Assembly (NCBI GenBank): GCA_937907495.1
Contig: CALESS010000016.1
Span: forward strand, 1 to 10,143
Source: an uncultured Anaerolineaceae bacterium
Lineage (GTDB): Bacteria > Chloroflexota > Anaerolineae > Anaerolineales > Anaerolineaceae
Direction of reading: 5' to 3'
DNA length: 10,143 nucleotides
Part shown: one piece after another, positions 6,862-10,143 of the stretch
How the letters are laid out: each line of letters starts with the position of its first letter
Position numbering within the stretch: the stretch's first letter is position 1
The notes under the pieces: model-generated
What the model saw: the letters and a program-made list of their open reading frames with translations, nothing else
Told to the model about the DNA's origin: nothing
The model's database searches: none
Made by a program: the position numbers and the translations under genes

Positions 6862-8151
6862 ATGAATACAGCAATCGAAACCAATGGAAAAACAGTTGGC
6901 AAAGGGATCCGCAACCGGGCACGCAACCGGCGGATCATCATGGGTGTTGTCTTCCTGGCTGCCGCTGCTTTCATCTGGCTGGTCTTTTCAGCCAACCTGG
7001 CCCCCGGTGCGGTGACAAAATATGTGATGACCCCGGGCGGTTCTACTGCGCTGGCGCCAGACTGGGTTTTCACCACCAGTGTCTACCTCAATATTATTGC
7101 GGGTATGTTAACCCTGGCCGGGGCTTACCAAATCATCCGTGGGTTTGGCAAGTACACCAATGGTGTGCTGGCCCTGGTGGCGGGGCTGTTTATTTTTGGC
7201 TTTTTATCCTGGGCGACAGCCGGCGGGCAGACCAACCTGGCCGGGCTGCTGCGGGTGATGGTGGTGCGCTCCGTGCCGCTGACCCTGGGGGCCTTGTCCG
7301 GCATCTTGTGTGAGCGGGCGGGCGTGGTCAACATTGCAATTGAAGGCATGATGTTGACGGCGGCCTTTGTCAGCACGGTTTTCGCCAGCCTGGCGCACAA
7401 CCTGTGGGTTGGGCTGCTGGCCGGGGTGTTGGCAGGCGGCGTGATGGGCGTGATCCATGGGGTGCTCTCGATTAAATACAAAATCAATCAGATCATCTCC
7501 GGTACGGTGATCAACATCTTTGCCACGGGCATCACCTCTTACCTGTCCTCCAAGTACATCCAGAAAACACAATTCCAATATCTCAACGAGCCTGGCATGT
7601 TCCCGCAGATCCAGGTGCCGCTCCTTTCGAGAATTCCTTTCATTGGGCCCATCCTGTTTTCGCACAACATGTATGTGTTTGCGATGATCTTCTTTGTGGC
7701 ACTGCTGACCTTCCTGCTTTACAAAACCCGCTGGGGGTTGCGGTTGCGCTCGGTGGGTGAGCACCCCAAAGCGGCTGACACCCTGGGCATCAACGTTTTT
7801 CGCACCCGGTATATGGCAGTGATCCTGGGTGGGATGATGGCGGGCTTTGCCGGAACCTACTTCTCGCTTGGGTCATCCGGGAGGTTTGACGAGGTGATGA
7901 CAGCCGGGCGCGGCTTTATCGGCCTGGCGGCCATGATCTTCGGCAACTGGAACCCAATCGGCTCCATGGGCGCGGGGATGCTATTTGGCTTCTTTGACTC
8001 GCTCTCGGTCAAGGCTTCCCTCTTGCAGGTGCCGCTGCCGAGTGAGTTCCTCGGCATGGCGCCTTACCTGGCGACAATCATCGTGCTGGCGGGTGTGGTC
8101 GGCCGCGGTCAGATGCCGGCGGCAGACGGTGAACCCTACGAGAAGGAATAG
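6862..8151 (+). CDS. nupQ: ABC importer permease (NupQ-like) with N-terminal membrane extension
   Basis: A 429-residue inner-membrane permease, the second pore subunit. The start ATG at 6862 is preferred, with AAAGGG at 6848-6853 spaced 8 nt and only 5 nt after the nupP stop. A TTG at 6844 is in frame but lies inside nupP without a suitable site. Core family motifs are ERAGVVNIAIEGMML (151-165), INQIISGTVINIFATGI (208-224), GRGFIGLAAMIFG (349-361) and MAPYLATIIVLAG (399-411). Characterised NupQ/YufQ proteins are about 320 residues. This one has an extra N-terminal block of about 120 residues: a basic tail (11-24) and likely helices near 25-44, 73-93 and 100-118. The role of that block is not known to me. 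The gene ends the transporter operon, directly before a strong terminator. Confidence 0.92.
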   Translation: MNTAIETNGKTVGKGIRNRARNRRIIMGVVFLAAAAFIWLVFSANLAPGAVTKYVMTPGGSTALAPDWVFTTSVYLNIIAGMLTLAGAYQIIRGFGKYTNGVLALVAGLFIFGFLSWATAGGQTNLAGLLRVMVVRSVPLTLGALSGILCERAGVVNIAIEGMMLTAAFVSTVFASLAHNLWVGLLAGVLAGGVMGVIHGVLSIKYKINQIISGTVINIFATGITSYLSSKYIQKTQFQYLNEPGMFPQIQVPLLSRIPFIGPILFSHNMYVFAMIFFVALLTFLLYKTRWGLRLRSVGEHPKAADTLGINVFRTRYMAVILGGMMAGFAGTYFSLGSSGRFDEVMTAGRGFIGLAAMIFGNWNPIGSMGAGMLFGFFDSLSVKASLLQVPLPSEFLGMAPYLATIIVLAGVVGRGQMPAADGEPYEKE

Positions 8152-8174
8152 TCCTCACTGGCTGAAATTCGGAT

Positions 8175-8201
8175 GGGCTGCGCCTCGGCGCAGCCCTTTT
8201 T
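8175..8201 (+). terminator. Intrinsic terminator of the nup operon
   Basis: GGGCTGCGCC (8175-8184) and GGCGCAGCCC (8187-8196) are perfectly complementary over 10 bp; the innermost pairs probably open to give a small loop. TTTTT follows immediately. It lies 23 nt after the nupQ stop and isolates the downstream operon. Confidence 0.92.
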
Positions 8202-8261
8202 ATTGGATTGGACTAGATAAAAAATAGTCCAAAACTGGATGAGATTCAGGTTAACTAAACC

Positions 8262-8289
8262 TTGACAAAACCGGGGGGGCTTTGATAAT
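8262..8289 (+). promoter_or_regulatory. Strong sigma-70 promoter of the leader/ABC/GNAT operon
   Basis: TTGACA (8262-8267) matches the -35 consensus exactly and GATAAT (8284-8289) matches 5/6 of the -10, with a 16-nt spacer. The spacer contains a run of seven G (8273-8279). The predicted start near 8296 gives an untranslated leader of about 277 nt before the ABC ATPase gene, most of it taken up by the leader ORF and two terminators. I see no operator-like palindrome. Confidence 0.8.
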
Positions 8290-8338
8290 ATATCCAGGCT
8301 GGCAATTGCGGCATATTCTAAAGAAAGGATGACGGCGA

Positions 8339-8440
8339 ATGATTAACCTCAGCAACAATCTCCTGAACACGTTCTCCACCCGCTTCGATTTGGGTGGTTT
8401 GGCCGTCGTTCCTTCTTGGAGTGTGCCTGTCGCCAGGTAA
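8339..8440 (+). CDS. 33-residue leader peptide (attenuator ORF)
   Basis: A small ORF between a strong promoter and two tandem terminators. AAAGGA (8324-8329) sits 9 nt before ATG 8339, and the frame ends with TAA at 8438-8440. The peptide starts MINLSNNLLNTF and ends PSWSVPVAR. It has no signal peptide or recognised family. Asn (4) and Leu (3) are frequent in the first ten residues. There is one Trp and no run of a single biosynthetic amino acid, so it does not look like a classical amino-acid leader. Codons 13-15 overlap segment 1 and codons 19-22 overlap segment 2 of the proposed attenuator, so ribosome position on this ORF would decide the RNA fold. An overlapping 5-codon frame (ATG 8329 to TAA 8346) starts inside the same ribosome binding site. 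A free-standing small protein is the alternative. Confidence 0.6.
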   Translation: MINLSNNLLNTFSTRFDLGGLAVVPSWSVPVAR

Positions 8441-8542
8441 CCTGAAGCTTCTCAGGATAGCCAGCCACGGACGCTCCAGCATCCGTGGCTTTTTTTGTTC
8501 AACCTCCAGGCCAGGTCACGGGTGCAGCTCAGACCCGTGGCC
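8376..8542 (+). promoter_or_regulatory. Putative ribosome-mediated transcription attenuator
   Basis: Six RNA segments can be paired by eye. Segment 1 (CCACCC, 8376-8381) pairs with 2 (GGGTGG, 8392-8397). Segment 2 extended (8394-8403) pairs with 3 (8460-8468) over 9 bp with one G-U pair and one bulged U; this occupies the left arm of terminator 1. Segment 3 otherwise pairs with 4 to form terminator 1. If freed, segment 4 (8481-8490) can pair with 5 (8514-8523) over 10 continuous pairs (three G-U), removing the left arm of terminator 2. Otherwise 5 pairs with 6 to form terminator 2. A ribosome paused around leader codons 12-15 would mask segment 1, leave 2 free and thereby disable both terminators. 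A ribosome reaching the stop codon, or no translation, would favour termination. Pairing is seen; the mechanism is inferred. Confidence 0.55.
8463..8496 (+). terminator. Leader terminator 1
   Basis: AGCCACGGA (8463-8471) and TCCGTGGCT (8482-8490) form a perfect 9-bp stem with a 10-nt loop, followed directly by six more T (8491-8496). It begins 23 nt after the leader-peptide stop codon. A small hairpin, CCTGA (8441-8445) with TCAGG (8452-8456), lies between them. Confidence 0.88.
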
Positions 8543-8547
8543 TTTTT
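8514..8547 (+). terminator. Leader terminator 2
   Basis: GGTCACGGGT (8514-8523) and ACCCGTGGCC (8533-8542) form a 10-bp stem with one G-U pair and a 9-nt loop, followed by TTTTT (8543-8547). Its stem shares the CACGG/CCGTG core with terminator 1, so arms can be exchanged between the two hairpins. It ends about 10 nt before the ribosome binding site of the ABC gene. Confidence 0.88.
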
Positions 8548-8572
8548 GTTTGCATGAAAGGAAGTAAATACA

Positions 8573-9517
8573 ATGACGATCGCAATCAGTGTAGAAGATG
8601 TGAGTAAGAAGTTCGGCAAACCGGGCGAACCATTCTGGAAGCGGATGTTGAAGTTGAATGCAGCTTCTGCTGGGAGCACGAACAACGGAAATGGAAATGG
8701 TAATGGCAACGGCAATGGGCATGACCCCGCCAGCCGGGCAGCCCCACTCAAAGCCGTGTCAGAAACCGGCAAACGCTTTACAGTCGCCGTGGATCATGTG
8801 ACCTTTGATGTGCTGGAAGGCGAGATCTTTGGTGTGCTGGGGCCGAATGGCGGCGGGAAATCCACCCTCATCCGCCTGGTTTCCACCCTCTTGCTGCCGG
8901 ATAGCGGGCAGGTGCGCGTATTTGGATTTGATGTGGTGCGCCAGGCGATGCAAGTACAGGGATTGATCAATCGGGTTTCGGTGGAGGCTTCATTCTTCAA
9001 GAAGCTCTCCCCCATGGAGAACTTGATGTACGGGGCACGTTTGTATGGCCTGGATGGCAGCCAGACCCGCAAGCAGGTGGTGGAGATCCTCACCCGGCTG
9101 GGGCTGGAGAAACGGGCCATCTACAACCCGATGGAAGAGATGAGCCGCGGGATGCAGCAGAAAGTGGCGATCGCCCGGGCACTGCTCTCCAAGCCCAGGG
9201 TGCTGTTGCTGGATGAACCCACCACCGGGTTGGATCCCCGCTCCAAGCGCGAGGTGCAGGCCGTGGTGCAAGAGCTGCGGCGGGATTACGGGACGACAAT
9301 GATCCTGACCACGCACGATATGTTGGAGGCCGAATCTTTGTGCGACCGGATTGCCATTATGGATAGCGGCAAGGTGGTGGCGCTGGATACTCCAACCGAA
9401 TTAAAGAAACGAATTCCGCCCAAAGAAGGGGTGGAAGCAACATTGGAAGATGTTTTCCTGGAGCTGACCGGTAAAAAGCTCAAGGATAAGGATGAGGAGG
9501 AAGATCATGTTGAATAA
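8573..9517 (+). CDS. ABC export-type ATPase with Asn-Gly insertion (DrrA/NodI-like)
   Basis: A 314-residue single-domain ATPase, probably the nucleotide-binding subunit of an ABC-2 type exporter; the permease is not in view and is expected downstream. Motifs are Walker A GPNGGGKST (90-98, Gly at the usual Ala), signature SRGMQQK (191-197), Walker B VLLLDE (210-215), D-loop TGLDP (218-222) and switch His248. The Q-loop position reads INRVSVEASFF (132-142), with Val137 where the glutamine normally sits. The first strand (ISVEDVSKKFG, 5-15) is split from the rest of the domain by about 50 residues that include six Asn-Gly repeats. The C-terminus is acidic/basic (KKLKDKDEEED). AAAGGA (8557-8562) lies 10 nt before the ATG. 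DrrA-like relatives export antibiotics, peptides or lipids, but the substrate here is unknown. Expression should depend on passing the two leader terminators. Confidence 0.88.
   Translation: MTIAISVEDVSKKFGKPGEPFWKRMLKLNAASAGSTNNGNGNGNGNGNGHDPASRAAPLKAVSETGKRFTVAVDHVTFDVLEGEIFGVLGPNGGGKSTLIRLVSTLLLPDSGQVRVFGFDVVRQAMQVQGLINRVSVEASFFKKLSPMENLMYGARLYGLDGSQTRKQVVEILTRLGLEKRAIYNPMEEMSRGMQQKVAIARALLSKPRVLLLDEPTTGLDPRSKREVQAVVQELRRDYGTTMILTTHDMLEAESLCDRIAIMDSGKVVALDTPTELKKRIPPKEGVEATLEDVFLELTGKKLKDKDEEEDHVE
8684..8719 (+). repeat. Hexanucleotide repeat encoding (Asn-Gly)6
   Basis: Six imperfect AAY-GGN units encode residues 38-49 of the ABC ATPase. Third bases vary (aat/aac; gga, ggt, ggc, ggg), so the amino-acid pattern is better kept than the DNA repeat. 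This fits selection for a flexible linker, or an old repeat, rather than recent slippage. Confidence 0.85.
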
Positions 9518-10082
9518 GCCGCTGTTTGAAGGCCCCAACGTGCGCCTGACGGCCATCAATCCGGAGACGGATGCGATCGTGGAAGCCAGTTGGACGTTGA
9601 ACCTGGACTATGCAGAAAGCCTGCGGCAATCTTATGGCCGGCCCTTGCTGGTGCATGAGGTGAAGAAGCTGCAGGAGAAGATGCTCAAAGATTCAGATGA
9701 GAAGAGAAATGAATTCCATTTCGCTGTTCGGCTCCTGGATGAAACCTTGATCGGTTTTGTGCATCTACCACACGTCTCATGGCCCAGTGGGTTTTGCCGC
9801 TTGCAGTTAAATTTTGGCGAGCGGCCCATGCTGGAGCGCTATGGCGCTTCTGCCATGCAAATGATTTTGCGCTACATTTTTAGCGAGTTGAACCTTTACC
9901 GAACCTCGGTTCACACCCCGGAATACGATCAGCAGCTGGTTGCGTTATTCCGCCAGGCCGGCTTCACCGAAGAAGTGCGCCAGCGCGAGTATTGTTTTCG
10001 CAACGGGCAGCTCTGGGACCGCTTGATTTTCGGTCTGTTGAGAGATGAATGGGTTGAAGTCGAATTGGAGGCGGTGAGATGA
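9507..10082 (+). CDS. GNAT-family N-acetyltransferase (RimJ/RimL-like)
   Basis: A 191-residue cytoplasmic acetyl-CoA-dependent acyltransferase of the GNAT fold. The start ATG at 9507 is preferred because GAGGAGG (9494-9500) is 6 nt upstream; an ATG at 9492 lies in the same frame before that site. The gene overlaps the ABC ATPase gene by 11 nt, implying translational coupling. RimJ/RimL-type landmarks are a GPNVRLTAI start (9-17), LIGFVHL (81-87), a cofactor-loop-like ERYGAS (110-115), IFSELNLYRTSV (124-135), LFRQAGFTEEVRQRE (147-161) and DRLIFGLLRDEW (171-182). The loop departs from the usual R/QxxGxG by Ala-Ser, which the family tolerates. Relatives acetylate protein N-termini, aminoglycosides and other amines; the target here cannot be assigned. 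Co-expression with an export ATPase makes a resistance or modification role plausible. Confidence 0.82.
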   Translation: MLNKPLFEGPNVRLTAINPETDAIVEASWTLNLDYAESLRQSYGRPLLVHEVKKLQEKMLKDSDEKRNEFHFAVRLLDETLIGFVHLPHVSWPSGFCRLQLNFGERPMLERYGASAMQMILRYIFSELNLYRTSVHTPEYDQQLVALFRQAGFTEEVRQREYCFRNGQLWDRLIFGLLRDEWVEVELEAVR

Positions 10083-10143
10083 GCGCAAATATTTACACAG
10101 GAAAACTGGTGCGCCTTGCACCGATGAACCTTGAAAGCGATAC
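10079..10143 (+). CDS. Partial CDS, probable second GNAT acetyltransferase
   Basis: Only the first 21 codons are in the window. The ATG at 10079 overlaps the preceding stop in ATGA (4-nt overlap), and GGAGG at 10067-10071 lies 7 nt upstream. The product begins MSANIYTGKLVRLAPMNLES, which matches the G-x-x-VRL-x-x-x opening of RimJ/RimL-type acetyltransferases and of the preceding gene. It is cut by the window edge, so the call rests on this short match and on position. Confidence 0.6.
   Translation, partial: MSANIYTGKLVRLAPMNLESD

Noticed and set aside
8339..8440. Classical tryptophan or other amino-acid biosynthesis leader
   Set aside because: There is a single Trp codon, no run of one amino acid, and the downstream genes are not biosynthetic.
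1..10143. CRISPR array, tRNA, rRNA, insertion sequence or phage genes
   Set aside because: No short spaced repeats, cloverleaf-like segments, transposase motifs or phage proteins are visible. The only long repeat is the in-frame BMP duplication.

Overview
The window reads as a stretch of bacterial chromosome with moderately high GC. The genes are tightly packed, all lie on the + strand, and mostly follow Shine-Dalgarno-like sites. The Pro/Thr-rich lipoprotein linker and the gene types fit an anaerobic Chloroflexota (Anaerolineae-like) organism. That taxonomic call is inference from style, because no rRNA or marker gene is present. The window holds four transcription blocks.

Block 1 (1-1471) is a single major facilitator transporter gene. 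It is preceded by a short intergenic stretch carrying a small palindrome.

Block 2 (about 1619-8201) is a complete basic-membrane-protein (BMP) type ABC uptake system for nucleosides or a similar solute. It encodes a lipoprotein receptor, a fused double ATPase (NupO-like) and two permeases (NupP-like and NupQ-like). The receptor gene is unusual: two almost identical complete BMP domains lie in tandem in one frame, with a 960-nt period and a 647-nt core without a single difference. A hairpin/U-tract element and a second promoter-like sequence separate the receptor gene from the ATPase gene. This is the usual way to make more binding protein than membrane complex. A strong intrinsic terminator closes the block.

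Block 3 (8262-8572) has no long reading frame but is the most information-dense part of the window. It contains a near-consensus sigma-70 promoter, a 33-codon leader ORF with its own Shine-Dalgarno, and two consecutive intrinsic terminators in front of the next gene. RNA segments inside the leader ORF and the terminator arms can pair in two exclusive ways, in the manner of a trp-type attenuator. The alternative fold would release both terminators in a cascade. I propose a ribosome-monitored attenuator; this is inference from base pairing.

Block 4 (8573-10143 and beyond) is the operon controlled by that leader. It starts with a DrrA/NodI-type ABC export ATPase carrying an Asn-Gly repeat insertion. 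Two translationally coupled genes follow, a GNAT acetyltransferase and the start of what is probably a second one. No export permease is seen before the window ends; it is expected downstream. Export plus acetylation behind a translation-sensing leader resembles inducible antibiotic self-defence, but the substrate is unknown.
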